Part shown: piece after piece, positions 17,936 to 26,488 of the stretch
Numbering within the stretch: the stretch's first letter is position 1
How the letters are laid out: each line of letters begins with the position of its first letter
Origin: Cryobacterium sp. Y29
GTDB taxonomy: Bacteria > Actinomycetota > Actinomycetes > Actinomycetales > Microbacteriaceae
Direction of reading: 5' to 3'
Assembly (NCBI RefSeq): GCF_002929825.1
Contig: NZ_PJJN01000037.1
Span: 1-64,000 of the forward strand
DNA length: 64,000 bases
The notes under the pieces: generated by a model
What the model was told of the DNA's origin: nothing
Seen by the model: only the letters and a program-made list of their open reading frames with translations
Databases searched by the model: none
Position numbers and translations under genes: made by a program

Positions 17936-19012
17936 ATGCCCACGACCAACCACAACGCGCCCCCGGCCGGAGTGCCGACATCCCAGCAGGAGCAGTTTTT
18001 GCAGCCAGCACCCGCCGCCGTACCGGCCACTGACGCGCGACTGATCGGCCCCGCGGTCTCACCGAAGTCCTTTGTGGCCACCTGGCTCTTCGCCTGGCTG
18101 CTCGGCATCTTCGGCGTGGACCGCTTCTACCTCGGCAAGGTCGGCTCAGGCGTCGCGAAACTGCTGACGTTCGGCGGCCTAGGAATCTGGTGGCTGGTCG
18201 ATCTGATCCTCGTCCTGGCCAAAGGCCGCGACAAGCAGGGACTCCGGCTTGCCGGGTACGACCAGTACAAGAAGATCGCCTGGATCATCACCGGCGCGGT
18301 AACCGTGCTGTCAATGATCGTCTCCGGAGTCAACGCGAGCAACGCGCCGAGTGCTATTCCGGCGGCCGTGGCTCCGGTCGCCGATTCGGCGGCCGAACCG
18401 GCCGCGGAGGAACCCGCCGTTGAAGAGCCGGTCGTTGAAGCGGCGCCGGTCGACACCGTGCAGTCATGGGCCGACGACGCTTTCGGAACCTTCGAGGTCG
18501 TCACCCAGACCGGTGCCGGCGATAACCTCATCACCTTGCCCGCCGGCGCCACCGCCGGAATCGTCACCGCGACCCACGACGGTACGAGAAACTTCTCAAT
18601 TTCCGTACTCGACGCGAGCAACGCCTCCACTGGACAGCTGCTCGTGAACACGATCGGCACATACAGCGGAACGACCGAGTACGGCTTCAACTCCTTCGGC
18701 GAGGACACGACCCTGCAGATCACGGCCGATGGAAACTGGAGCCTGACCATCGCGCCCATCTCTGCGGCTCCCGCGCTCGTCGCATCCGGTGTCGGCGACG
18801 GCGTGTATCTCTTCGACGGCTCCGCCGGCAAGCTCACGGCCACACACGACGGCTCGAGAAACTTCTCGATCGTTGAGGAGACCGACGAGGCCTTCAGCAT
18901 GGGGCTGCTCGTGAACGAAATCGGCGCCTACTCGGGAACGGTGCCGCTCAGCTCAGGCCCGTCGGCAATCGTCGTGAGCGCCGACGGCAACTGGACGCTG
19001 CTCGCCGAATAG
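17936..19012 (+). CDS. TM2-domain protein with two extracellular beta repeats
   Basis: A 358-residue membrane protein. The TM2 domain at about residues 40-100 contains the family features: [24 protein letters not shown], then [16 protein letters not shown] third hydrophobic segment follows ([16 protein letters not shown]). After a Glu/Ala/Pro-rich linker (about 140-175) come two homologous domains of about 80 residues. Each has the pattern [14 protein letters not shown], then [13 protein letters not shown], then ADGNW near its end. The repeats are probably beta sandwiches outside the cell. TM2 proteins have no single known function. The gene follows the previous one by 50 bases; a third anchored protein comes 90 bases later. 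Confidence 0.75.
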   Translation: MPTTNHNAPPAGVPTSQQEQFLQPAPAAVPATDARLIGPAVSPKSFVATWLFAWLLGIFGVDRFYLGKVGSGVAKLLTFGGLGIWWLVDLILVLAKGRDKQGLRLAGYDQYKKIAWIITGAVTVLSMIVSGVNASNAPSAIPAAVAPVADSAAEPAAEEPAVEEPVVEAAPVDTVQSWADDAFGTFEVVTQTGAGDNLITLPAGATAGIVTATHDGTRNFSISVLDASNASTGQLLVNTIGTYSGTTEYGFNSFGEDTTLQITADGNWSLTIAPISAAPALVASGVGDGVYLFDGSAGKLTATHDGSRNFSIVEETDEAFSMGLLVNEIGAYSGTVPLSSGPSAIVVSADGNWTLLAE

Positions 19013-19103
19013 CCTGCCCGAAAAGGGGGTAGGTGGGGCCGGGCGAGGGCAGTCCTGCCCCCGCTACTGCGCAGACGCGTAAATGAACACAGGAGAAACC
19101 ATC

Positions 19104-19760
19104 ATGAACGACAGCACCGAACCGAATCTCACTCCGCCCCACCCTGGATCAAAGGGCGCGGCCATCGTCACCCGCTTGTCCATTCTCTTCAAGCGGATGC
19201 CTGACTTGCGAACCAAGCGCACCCCACTACTCGTCCTAGTCGCCACCAGCGCTGTCGCAGCAATCGCCATCGCGACCTTGGGGGTCATGCTCTCGAGCCA
19301 GGTAGGAGCAACGAATGACGTTCAGGCGGAGTTCACAACGAAGAGTGACAACTACGATTCGCTCCGAAGCGACTGGAGCAAACAAAACGATACGATCAGC
19401 GGACTGCGGTCGAAGGTGGGTGCCGCGGAGCTTCGGGAGGAAGAGCTCACGGCGGCAGAGGCCGCGCTGACCGCGCGGTCATCGGCCTTGGATACACGCG
19501 AGGGCGAGATCCAGGGCGCCGAAGACGTCATCGCCGCCAACACATTCGCTGGCGACGGAACATTTCGGGTTGGCACCAATATCCAGCCGGGTACATATTC
19601 ATCGGACGGCGGATCTAACTGCTATTGGGCGCGTCTGAACGCCACCGGCGACGACATCATTGACAACAACCTCAGCTCCGGTCCGGCCGTGATATCGGTA
19701 CAGTCCTCGGACGGCCTCATAAAGACATCCCGCTGCGCTCCGTTCACGAAGTCCGGCTAG
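19104..19760 (+). CDS. Membrane-anchored coiled-coil protein with Cys-containing C-terminal domain
   Basis: A 218-residue protein: cytoplasmic basic N-terminus, one membrane segment (LLVLVATSAVAAIAIATLGVML), a coiled coil of about 60 residues rich in Glu and Ala, and a C-terminal domain (FRVGTNIQPGTYSS, then CYWARLN, then a final Cys). This C-terminal module is widespread in actinobacterial envelope proteins and lipoproteins; its role is not known to me. The ATG at 19104 was chosen because AGGAG lies 8 bases upstream. An ATG seven codons earlier overlaps that site. It may form a small envelope gene group with the two genes before it. Confidence 0.75.
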   Translation: MNDSTEPNLTPPHPGSKGAAIVTRLSILFKRMPDLRTKRTPLLVLVATSAVAAIAIATLGVMLSSQVGATNDVQAEFTTKSDNYDSLRSDWSKQNDTISGLRSKVGAAELREEELTAAEAALTARSSALDTREGEIQGAEDVIAANTFAGDGTFRVGTNIQPGTYSSDGGSNCYWARLNATGDDIIDNNLSSGPAVISVQSSDGLIKTSRCAPFTKSG

Positions 19761-19906
19761 GGCCGCTGTCTCCCGTGTCGACGCTCTTTGAAAAGTAGTC
19801 CGTGGGTGCTGAGAGTTTCAAGCGGTCAATGCAATAACGGCGGCGAGGAAGACCTCATGAGGAGCCTGTCACTTTAACGGGTGACGGAGATGACTGCGAC
19901 GCAGGT

Positions 19907-21064
19907 TCAAATCCCCCTGATCGTTGGTAGGGCTGTCATCCACGCGGTAAGGACTGCTCTCCAGCGGTCGCGATCCGAGTTCCAGCTCATCGTGTGGTCT
20001 GCATCAAATGCTTCGAAGTCGACGACGCCGCGTCGATGCGCGCTAAGACGAGTCGAGACGCCAGGCGGCGATGACGTGTCGAGGGTGCCGTGAAGGATGA
20101 GCGTCGGCACCGTCACCTCGTCAGCGCGCTCGATCCAGTCGAAACTCCGCAGATTGATTGGATTGGCGAGACCGATTAGTCGAGCGAGCGGCTGGCAGTT
20201 GAGCCACGGCACGGCTAGCGCGCCGGCCCACGAGGGCAGGCCAGACCGTGCGCAGTTCGCTTTGATCGTCGCGACCCAGTCGAGGATGGGCGACTCCAGC
20301 ACGAGCCCGAGGACGATACCGCGAAGCTTGGGGTCTGCGACGAATTGCAGTGCGATGGCTGCGCCCATGGACCACCCGAACAGGATGATGCTACGTGCGC
20401 CGTTCTCGCGCGCGTAGTTCGCTGCCGCGCGTACGTCATCGACTTCGGCGGCGCCGAGTTCAGATCTCCCGGTCCCGACCCGGGGACCTTCGCCGTCGTT
20501 CCGATACGTCACGACGAGGGAGGTCAACCCGATTTCCGAGGCGACCTGCACGCCACGCAGCGTACCCGCGCGCGTGCTTCCGAGTCCGTGGATGTGGATG
20601 GCCCACGTGGTCGACGGGGAGCCTTGGGGCGGGATTAGCCAGGCGGGCGCGGGGCCGACATCCGTTTGGATTTCAACATCTGTTGCTTGGAGTCCGGCAT
20701 CCGCAGGAGTCTGGAAATAGATGCCGCTCCAGGATGCTCTCTGGCCGGCAACCAGGCCTGGCCCCGACTCCCCTACGACCTCGCGGCCGACGAGATTCGG
20801 CCCGCGGTTCTCGACGTCGTTCGCCAACTTGATCCATCCGCCGTTCTCGAGGATGAGGCAGTAGTCGCCGGGCGCGGCGGTGGCTGACGCGCGATCAAGG
20901 ATGACAACTGGTCGCTCCCCCGTATTGTCGACGCCTCGAATGGTGAGATCGTACCGGCGACCACTTACCGGGGCGGTCAGGCGCCGCGCGATTGCCAGGC
21001 CAACGCCCGCAAGTGCCACACCACTGCCGACGACCACACCCGCGAACGCCCAGAGGGCTTTCAT
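19907..21064 (-). CDS. Alpha/beta hydrolase with N-terminal membrane anchor
   Basis: A 385-residue hydrolase of the prolyl-oligopeptidase/BAAT-like type. An N-terminal hydrophobic segment (ALWAFAGVVVGSGVALAGVGLAI) likely anchors it. The nucleophile elbow is GWSMGA, the acid is in LHGTLDTSSPP, and the histidine in DADHTMSW, so the Ser-Asp-His triad is complete. The oxyanion strand is IHIHGLGS. The substrate is unknown; such enzymes act on esters, amides or peptides. The ATG overlaps the TGA of the upstream membrane-protein gene (ATGA), placing it last in the XRE-ImmA operon. Confidence 0.85.
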   Translation of the reverse strand: MKALWAFAGVVVGSGVALAGVGLAIARRLTAPVSGRRYDLTIRGVDNTGERPVVILDRASATAAPGDYCLILENGGWIKLANDVENRGPNLVGREVVGESGPGLVAGQRASWSGIYFQTPADAGLQATDVEIQTDVGPAPAWLIPPQGSPSTTWAIHIHGLGSTRAGTLRGVQVASEIGLTSLVVTYRNDGEGPRVGTGRSELGAAEVDDVRAAANYARENGARSIILFGWSMGAAIALQFVADPKLRGIVLGLVLESPILDWVATIKANCARSGLPSWAGALAVPWLNCQPLARLIGLANPINLRSFDWIERADEVTVPTLILHGTLDTSSPPGVSTRLSAHRRGVVDFEAFDADHTMSWNSDRDRWRAVLTAWMTALPTIRGI

Positions 21065-22074
21065 CGTCGGTGCGGGCCTTGTCGAGCAGGCGGGGCAACA
21101 GGTGCCGCGTCGCTCAATCTTGTTCCCAGCAGGTACCGTTCGGCCCGCTCGATAAGTTCCCGGTCGCCGGCACTCACGTGAAACTCCACCCTCGTATCGA
21201 TCATTGCGTCGCGGATTTCGACGACTTGCCGATGGAGCAGCGTCTCGGGGTCGGCGGCGTTGAACGCGGCCTGCTCGATCTGGCTAATTCCCGGACGGGC
21301 CATCGTCGCGGCGGCCCAAATCGGCTCAAGGTCGTGAACGAGCGTGCGAGTATTCTGGTCGCGTGATCGTGCCTGCAGGGTGCGGGCTGCGGGTTGGCCG
21401 GCGAATCCGAGGGAGAGAAGCAGGAAGGTCAACAGATGGAGGGGTTCATACGCGACAGCAACGGACGTCATCAGGGTGAGGTTGCGCACCACATGAGCGA
21501 GATCCATGGTGATGACGACAATGCTCAGCGCGACCCCGCAAATGCTGCCGAGAAGCAGCGACACCGGCGGTAGCTGCTGAGCGCCCGCGCTGCTTCGGAG
21601 CTGCCGCGCCGCGAGTGCGGCCATCGCTGAGAGCACGATCGCGTAGTAGCTGAACTGGATCATCGAGTAGGCGGCGGCCGCGGGCTGCTCGCCGAGCTCG
21701 AGCATGAAGCTCGTGGTGGTGATGCCGCGATCAATGAGCAGGAACGTGCCGATGGCGCCAATGACTGCTGCCACAAGGGTGAACCGGCCGAGGGCAAGCT
21801 GCGCGGCCCGTGGTTGGTGCTCGGAAGCTCTCATCACTGCGCGACCGAGGAGGAAGACGCCAATCATGAGCGTTGCATCCGCCACGAGGGTCACCAGGTT
21901 GGTGCCGCCGGCGTATCTATCGAGTATCCGATAAGCCTGATCGATGTTCAGGGTCATCGCGATTGCGATAGTCAGCGCGGCGTAGGTGATGTTGCGCTCG
22001 GCACGACCCCGCCGCAGGATGAGCAGGGCCGCGACGAGCAGCCACATGAACGCGGCGACGAGCACGACTATCAT
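21061..22074 (-). CDS. Multi-pass membrane protein, DUF6545/MAB_1171c-like
   Basis: A 337-residue protein with about seven membrane segments in the first 230 residues and a soluble C-terminal tail. Proteins with this layout (MAB_1171c-like, DUF6545) are found in actinobacteria beside ImmA/IrrE peptidases and XRE regulators, exactly the context here. The role is not established; a sensor or a transporter has been assumed. The tail contains a region rich in charged residues (DPETLLHRQVVEIRDAMIDTR). The start overlaps the upstream TGA as ATGA and its own stop overlaps the hydrolase start. The family assignment rests on layout and context and is moderately secure. Confidence 0.7.
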   Translation of the reverse strand: MIVVLVAAFMWLLVAALLILRRGRAERNITYAALTIAIAMTLNIDQAYRILDRYAGGTNLVTLVADATLMIGVFLLGRAVMRASEHQPRAAQLALGRFTLVAAVIGAIGTFLLIDRGITTTSFMLELGEQPAAAAYSMIQFSYYAIVLSAMAALAARQLRSSAGAQQLPPVSLLLGSICGVALSIVVITMDLAHVVRNLTLMTSVAVAYEPLHLLTFLLLSLGFAGQPAARTLQARSRDQNTRTLVHDLEPIWAAATMARPGISQIEQAAFNAADPETLLHRQVVEIRDAMIDTRVEFHVSAGDRELIERAERYLLGTRLSDAAPVAPPARQGPHRR

Positions 22075-22535
22075 CCGAAGACCTCCAGATACCGTGACCG
22101 GTGCATCGTGGATCCCCTGATGGCTGCAGCGAGGTGGTCGGCCAGAGTCTCGGCCTGAACTTCCTTGACCGTGTTGAGATCCTGGCGCCGGAGCAATCGG
22201 CGACGAGTTTCGGGTGGAATGTCCGGCAGCAGGATGTCAGGAACGTCGGAGTCGTCGTCGACTTCGTGGGCGAGGATCATATGGGCCAATTCGTGCAGCA
22301 CGAACTGTTGCTCGTGCAGCGCCGAATCGCTCTGGGCGTGCAGGATGACATCGTCGCCGCCCGCCTCAAACCAAACGGCGCACAAGCCGTCGCGACCCGT
22401 GACGCCCACGAGCTCGACTATGCGCAGGCGACGCCCCCGGCTTCGCTGCACGGCGCCGATGAGTTCGTCAAAGGTGAAAGTCTCGCCTAGGGCGAGTTGA
22501 TCGAGCGCCGTCGACACGCTCACCACGCTATTCAC
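22071..22535 (-). CDS. ImmA/IrrE-family metallopeptidase
   Basis: A 154-residue zinc peptidase with the HExxH motif in FVLHELAHMILAHEV. Such enzymes cleave or otherwise relieve a partner XRE repressor, as in ICEBs1 (ImmA/ImmR) and Deinococcus (IrrE/DdrO). The partner here is presumably the XRE protein 8 bases upstream. I chose the GTG at 22535, behind GGAGGGGAG. The longer frame from 22655 would lie inside the XRE gene and adds a basic, low-complexity stretch. The N-terminal ~50 residues show no HTH. The gene overlaps the membrane-protein gene by four bases, so peptidase and membrane protein are made together. Confidence 0.8.
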   Translation of the reverse strand: MNSVVSVSTALDQLALGETFTFDELIGAVQRSRGRRLRIVELVGVTGRDGLCAVWFEAGGDDVILHAQSDSALHEQQFVLHELAHMILAHEVDDDSDVPDILLPDIPPETRRRLLRRQDLNTVKEVQAETLADHLAAAIRGSTMHRSRYLEVFG

Positions 22536-22542
22536 TGCCTCG

Positions 22543-22992
22543 TCACTCCCCTCCGGACTTGGTTGCGTGCGCTTCCGCCGAGACCTCTGCGTCGAGGAAT
22601 CTACTGATCGCTTGGAGCGCGTTGGGGGAAATGTCACCGAGGGTGCGCGCCGCATACGATTTCACGCGCGCTGCCCTCATCGACCGAACGAGATCGAGTT
22701 GGGCGCTGACCTTGGCCGGCACCTCGGCACCTTCCGAGCCAGCGAGAAAGTCAGGGTCAACGTCGAAGAATGCGGCGAGGCCTTCGAAAAGTGTTGCATC
22801 TTGCACGTACCGGTGACCGTTCACGATGTACGTCCATCGCGATCTCGAGAGATTTGTGCCACGCGCTTCGAGGAACGCGGCGATTTGGGTGAAGGTCGGT
22901 TCGCTACCCGTCTCGGCCTCGGCGACATCGAGCAGCAGGCGGAGGCGCTTCGCGAGATCCTCCGCGGCTGTCATGCTCTCCTCGTCGGTCAT
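22543..22992 (-). CDS. XRE-type transcription regulator
   Basis: A 149-residue DNA-binding protein. The helix-turn-helix lies at about residues 30-80 (FTQIAAFLEARGTNLSRS, then WTYIVNGHRYVQD, then LAAFFDVDPDFL), followed by a helical C-terminal domain likely to mediate dimers. The layout recalls mycobacterial EspR and other long-linker XRE proteins. The ATG at 22992 with AAGGGG upstream is preferred over TTG at 23046. Four copies of a 14-bp palindrome lie just upstream (23033-23135), one touching the alternative start, so autorepression and control of the divergent conjugative genes are likely. The downstream ImmA/IrrE peptidase is its probable antirepressor. Confidence 0.8.
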   Translation of the reverse strand: MTDEESMTAAEDLAKRLRLLLDVAEAETGSEPTFTQIAAFLEARGTNLSRSRWTYIVNGHRYVQDATLFEGLAAFFDVDPDFLAGSEGAEVPAKVSAQLDLVRSMRAARVKSYAARTLGDISPNALQAISRFLDAEVSAEAHATKSGGE

Positions 22993-23032
22993 GCGCCCCT
23001 TCACTTCCCGGTGCTGATGGATGCTCAGGTCA

Positions 23033-23135
23033 TTGAGAATGCTCAATCTACTCTTTGAGCATGATCAACACAAGGGTTGCGCATGCTCAAATGTGGTGCT
23101 AAAACTGACCGTGAATTGAGATTGAGCATGCTCAA
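23033..23135. promoter_or_regulatory. Operator array: four phased 14-bp palindromes
   Basis: Copies of the perfect palindrome TTGAGCATGCTCAA occur at 23033-23046 (TTGAGAATGCTCAA), 23055-23068 (TTGAGCATGATCAA), 23077-23090 (TTGCGCATGCTCAA) and 23122-23135 (exact). Starts are 22, 22 and 45 bases apart, about two, two and four helical turns, so all sites face the same side of the helix. They lie between the XRE regulator and the divergent prim-pol operon. The natural ligand is the XRE protein (inference). Confidence 0.8.
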
Positions 23136-23268
23136 CACGGAGCGGCCTCGCCGAACGCATCAGCGAATCGAGGCGCACCTCCGTGTCATCGAGCCACGCG
23201 TGCGTGGCAGTCCTCCGGGAAGGTGATTGATGTGAATTTGCACGTATGGCTCCACGTCCGGAGTTCTT

Positions 23269-24147
23269 ATGAGCGTCGCTGAGGTGTTGGTGGCCTCGAG
23301 CCGGCTGTCGGTGCGGGATGCCGCGCTTGCCTTCGCGCGGGCGGGGATTCCGGTGTTTCCGTGTGTGCCGGAGGGTAAACATCCGCTCACGCCTGCGGGG
23401 TTTCATGACGCGAGCTCCGACCTCGAGCAGGTGCGGGCGTGGTGGACGCGGTGGCCGAGTGCGAACATCGGGATGCCGACGGGCAGCGCGTCGGGAATCG
23501 ACGTCGTGGACATCGACGTGACCAAAGCGGATGCCGGCTTCGCCGCGTTCGAGCGCGCCACCGCCGCAGGGCTGGTCGACGGGGAACTCGCCCGGGTGCG
23601 CACTCCGTCGGGCGGCATGCACGTGTACTTTGTCGCGATCGCAGATCGGCCGCAGCGCTGCTGGCAGGCGGCGAGCGCGCACATCGATTTTCGCGGGGAC
23701 GGCGGCTATGTCATCGTGCCACCCTCGATACTAGCGACGGACACCGGAGCCAGCTATCGGCTGTATTCGCTGTCGTCGGCCGGCTCGAAGCCGGTCGACG
23801 CCGTTGCCCTGCGCGGCTTCATCGACCCGAGGCCGCCGCAGGCGGGCACCCGGGCAACCACAGCCCGGCCGCCAGAGCCGAGTCGGCTCGCGCAATGGGT
23901 GAGCAACCTGCAGGAAGGCGAGCGCAACAGCGGGTTGTTCTGGGCGGCCTGCCGACTGGTCGAGGCGGGGTTCGCCCCCGCAGATGTAGAAGCTGCGCTG
24001 GCACCGTCCGCGCAGACGGCTGGCCTCGACGAGCGCGAGATTCTCACGACAATCAGCTCGGCGAGCCGTCGGGGCGCGGCCGGGGCGCAAGCCTTCGATC
24101 GAGCCGCCTCGGGAGGCAGACGTGGCGACGCACCCTGCCTGTCGTGA
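23269..24147 (+). CDS. Bifunctional primase/polymerase (Prim-Pol) protein
   Basis: A 292-residue Prim-Pol domain protein, probably the replication initiator or primase of the conjugative element. The family motifs appear in order: the acidic pair in GIDVVDIDV, the SxH motif in TPSGGMHVYF, and the third acidic motif in HIDFRGDGGYVIVPPS. The first residues (AALAFARAGIPVFPC, then GKHPL) are the typical opening. No helicase domain follows, so the protein is primase-only. GGAG lies 6 bases before the ATG. It is the first gene of the plus-strand operon, divergent from the XRE regulator and downstream of its operator array, so the regulator likely controls replication of the element. Confidence 0.85.
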   Translation: MSVAEVLVASSRLSVRDAALAFARAGIPVFPCVPEGKHPLTPAGFHDASSDLEQVRAWWTRWPSANIGMPTGSASGIDVVDIDVTKADAGFAAFERATAAGLVDGELARVRTPSGGMHVYFVAIADRPQRCWQAASAHIDFRGDGGYVIVPPSILATDTGASYRLYSLSSAGSKPVDAVALRGFIDPRPPQAGTRATTARPPEPSRLAQWVSNLQEGERNSGLFWAACRLVEAGFAPADVEAALAPSAQTAGLDEREILTTISSASRRGAAGAQAFDRAASGGRRGDAPCLS

Positions 24148-24210
24148 GCGATGCCCCGAACGCGGCAACACTGCTGCTGTTCGAATCACCAACGTAAGGG
24201 AGATGAAGTG

Positions 24211-24606
24211 ATGGACGAAGACGACTTCCACGAGTCACGCGGCGCGACCAGCGTCGATGCCGGTGACGAGCGGCATCCACTGCACGCCGTGCAGGAGGAG
24301 AAATTGCGCCTCTCAGCGCGCACGCGGGGCGGCGGCTCGGGCGTCGCGCCAGCGGCTAGGGCCGCCTCGCGCCCAGCCGTCACGTGGATTCGCGCGGTGG
24401 ACCTGCTCAATCTGGGCGCCGGGCGCATCGCCGGCCGCGGCATCGACTTTCAAGCCAACGCCGTGCGGCAGGTTCGACGGGCACCCGTCGCTGCCGCGCG
24501 GGCGATTCGCTCGCGCGCCGCCCGCTTGGCTCCCCTCTCCGAGTTCAGAGCGGTGCGGGAGCGTCCACAGATCGGCCGCAACACGCTCGGACGGGCCTGG
24601 CCATGA
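24211..24606 (+). CDS. Hypothetical protein of the conjugative element
   Basis: A 131-residue basic, Arg- and Ala-rich protein without membrane segments or motifs I recognise. The ATG at 24211 follows AAGGGAG; an in-frame ATG at 24151 would extend back over the junction with the prim-pol gene and is not supported. The stop overlaps the next start as ATGA, so it is a real member of the operon. Its high basic content could mean DNA binding, but that is a guess. Confidence 0.6.
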   Translation: MDEDDFHESRGATSVDAGDERHPLHAVQEEKLRLSARTRGGGSGVAPAARAASRPAVTWIRAVDLLNLGAGRIAGRGIDFQANAVRQVRRAPVAAARAIRSRAARLAPLSEFRAVRERPQIGRNTLGRAWP

Positions 24607-25457
24607 GCATCATGTTGAACACGGCAACACACACCAACTTGTCGGGAGGTGCCGCAGTGATAACTTTTCGCGAATCCGAAGGCCTGCGCAGTCTGCTTGC
24701 ACGACTGCAAGCGGATGGCGGCGCCCACTGGCGCAGTGACCCCGAGGCCTCCGAACTCATGCAGTTCACCGCCCAGCGTTACGCCGGGCTGGCGCGCAAG
24801 CACAATCTGGACCCGTGGGAGGCCGCCGCGGCCGCCTTCGACGCGATGCGTGCGCCCTCGACGCTGCGCGCCGACGACCCGTGGGCCATCGTCACCCGTG
24901 CCGTGCATGTGACCTGCATCGCCGAGGAACGCGCCCGCGGCCTGCTCTGCTCGGTACACCAGGCGCGGCGGCCCCAGGTGTCGGTGTTTCACGATGCTGA
25001 ACGATTCAGCGATCGCGAGCACGCCCTACCGGAATATCACCCCGCGTTCAGCGTCAATCCGGCCGACACATTTGACGAGTCAGAACCGTTGGTTGAGGTG
25101 TCTCGCGCGGTTGAGGACGCGATCTCGCTCTTCATGCTGCTCGGTTGGCCGGCCGACCGGGCCCGCGATGGCATCGAGTACGTGTGCAGTCGGCTAGCGG
25201 ATGCGCCGTCACGCTCGTCGGCCTTCGAGTCCCTGCGGCGCGACTACGCCGCTCGTGCGCAATTCGACGTTCCACAGCAGGCGTGGATGTCCATGCTGCG
25301 GACACTTCTGGGATCCGGTAATCCCTTGCACGTCCACACCGCGGCCGGGCGTGGCATCCTGCTGCGCTTGCTGGTCGGCGAGCCGCTGCACGTGCTGCTC
25401 GGTGACGACGATCTGGTGTCCGACATCGTTCTGAACGTCCCACGCGTGTTCGCATGA
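24603..25457 (+). CDS. Hypothetical protein of the conjugative element
   Basis: A 284-residue soluble protein without a family name that I can give. The N-terminal half has conserved-looking helices (LARKHNLDPWEAAAAAFDAMR, then DDPWAIVTRAVHVTCIAEERARG); the second half includes LLGWPADRARDGIEYVCSRL. The LDPWEAAxAAF stretch resembles the small helical domains of replication or partition proteins in actinobacterial elements. It overlaps both neighbours by four bases (ATGA), directly before the ParB-like gene, which suggests a shared role in plasmid-like maintenance. Confidence 0.65.
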   Translation: MSIMLNTATHTNLSGGAAVITFRESEGLRSLLARLQADGGAHWRSDPEASELMQFTAQRYAGLARKHNLDPWEAAAAAFDAMRAPSTLRADDPWAIVTRAVHVTCIAEERARGLLCSVHQARRPQVSVFHDAERFSDREHALPEYHPAFSVNPADTFDESEPLVEVSRAVEDAISLFMLLGWPADRARDGIEYVCSRLADAPSRSSAFESLRRDYAARAQFDVPQQAWMSMLRTLLGSGNPLHVHTAAGRGILLRLLVGEPLHVLLGDDDLVSDIVLNVPRVFA

Positions 25458-26479
25458 CCATCACCCCGGGTCACATCGAGCTGGAGCGGTCAATCGACTC
25501 GATCCGGATCGGTTCGCGGCATCGCACCGATCTCGGCGACATCGACGCGCTCGCGGCCTCGATCGAACGGCAGGGGCTGCTGCAGCCGATCACGGTGACA
25601 CCCGAGGGCACCCTTGTCTGCGGTGCCCGCCGGTTGGCGGCGCTGCGGCAGCTCGGGGTGCGCAAGCTCAACGTGTGGGTACGCTCCGGCATTTCGGACC
25701 ACCTCGCCCAGCTGCTCGCCGAGCAGGACGACAACGCCCTGCATAAGGCCTTCGCCCCCACCGAAGCGGCCGCCCTGTATCGCGAGGTGAAGATGCTTCT
25801 CGCTGAGGATGCCCATCGGCGCCAAGCCGCAACACGGTTCGGTTCGGAAAAGCCCAGATCAGACGGTGGTGCCACGGTGGCACAACCGCAGCTGAACGAT
25901 CGCGTCCGCGCGCAAGCCGCCCTTCTCGTAACCGGGCGGCGCTCCTATACAACGTTAGAACGCATCGGCCACCTGCAGCGAATGGCGGACGACGCGAGTT
26001 TCGAGGAGACGCTGCGCAATCGCGCGAGAGAGGAACTGGCGGTGATTCAGAACGGCGGATCAGTGGCGGCTGCACACGATCGAGTTACCGCCGAAGTTGA
26101 CCGTTGGGCGACCCCGACGCCCATTCGCACGCTGCTTCCCACTGTGCCGACCGCCAAGCGTTCCGTGACCGACCTCGAGCAGCTCGCCAGGGAAGCACTT
26201 GCCCGCGCGAAGGCGACGACCCGCGCCAAGAAGACCCGCCCTTTGGCTGCGGCCGACTCGAAGCTGCCCACGCGTTCCTTCGTCTTTCTTTGGAACGATC
26301 TGCGCGACTGGTGGCTACGCTACGACGACACCGAGGTCGCCGCCGAACTCACCGCCGACCAATGGCGCGATTTCAATGCGACTGTCGCCGGCACCATCAC
26401 CTTCTTCGAGCGGATGCGCACCCTCCGCGACTCCCCCGACGTCGCGCCGGTCTCCGCCACCATTTCACGCATTCGTTAG
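25454..26479 (+). CDS. ParB/Srx-domain DNA-binding protein
   Basis: A 341-residue ParB-like protein. The N-terminal domain has the ParB nuclease/CTPase pattern: GSRHRTDLGDIDALAASI, then GLLQPITV, then GARRLAALRQLG. The middle is helical and may hold the HTH; the C-terminal ~100 residues (including SFVFLWNDLRDWWLRYDD) are not ParB-like. No ParA ATPase is adjacent, so the role may be regulation or maintenance rather than classical partition. The start overlaps the upstream stop as ATGA. Confidence 0.8.
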   Translation: MTITPGHIELERSIDSIRIGSRHRTDLGDIDALAASIERQGLLQPITVTPEGTLVCGARRLAALRQLGVRKLNVWVRSGISDHLAQLLAEQDDNALHKAFAPTEAAALYREVKMLLAEDAHRRQAATRFGSEKPRSDGGATVAQPQLNDRVRAQAALLVTGRRSYTTLERIGHLQRMADDASFEETLRNRAREELAVIQNGGSVAAAHDRVTAEVDRWATPTPIRTLLPTVPTAKRSVTDLEQLAREALARAKATTRAKKTRPLAAADSKLPTRSFVFLWNDLRDWWLRYDDTEVAAELTADQWRDFNATVAGTITFFERMRTLRDSPDVAPVSATISRIR

Positions 26480-26488
26480 GAGCCCACC

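Noticed and set aside
19895..19920. tRNA T-arm-like sequence GGTTCAAATCC
   Set aside because: The flanking stem does not pair (only three of five pairs) and no anticodon or acceptor arm lies upstream; the bases also encode the end of the hydrolase gene.
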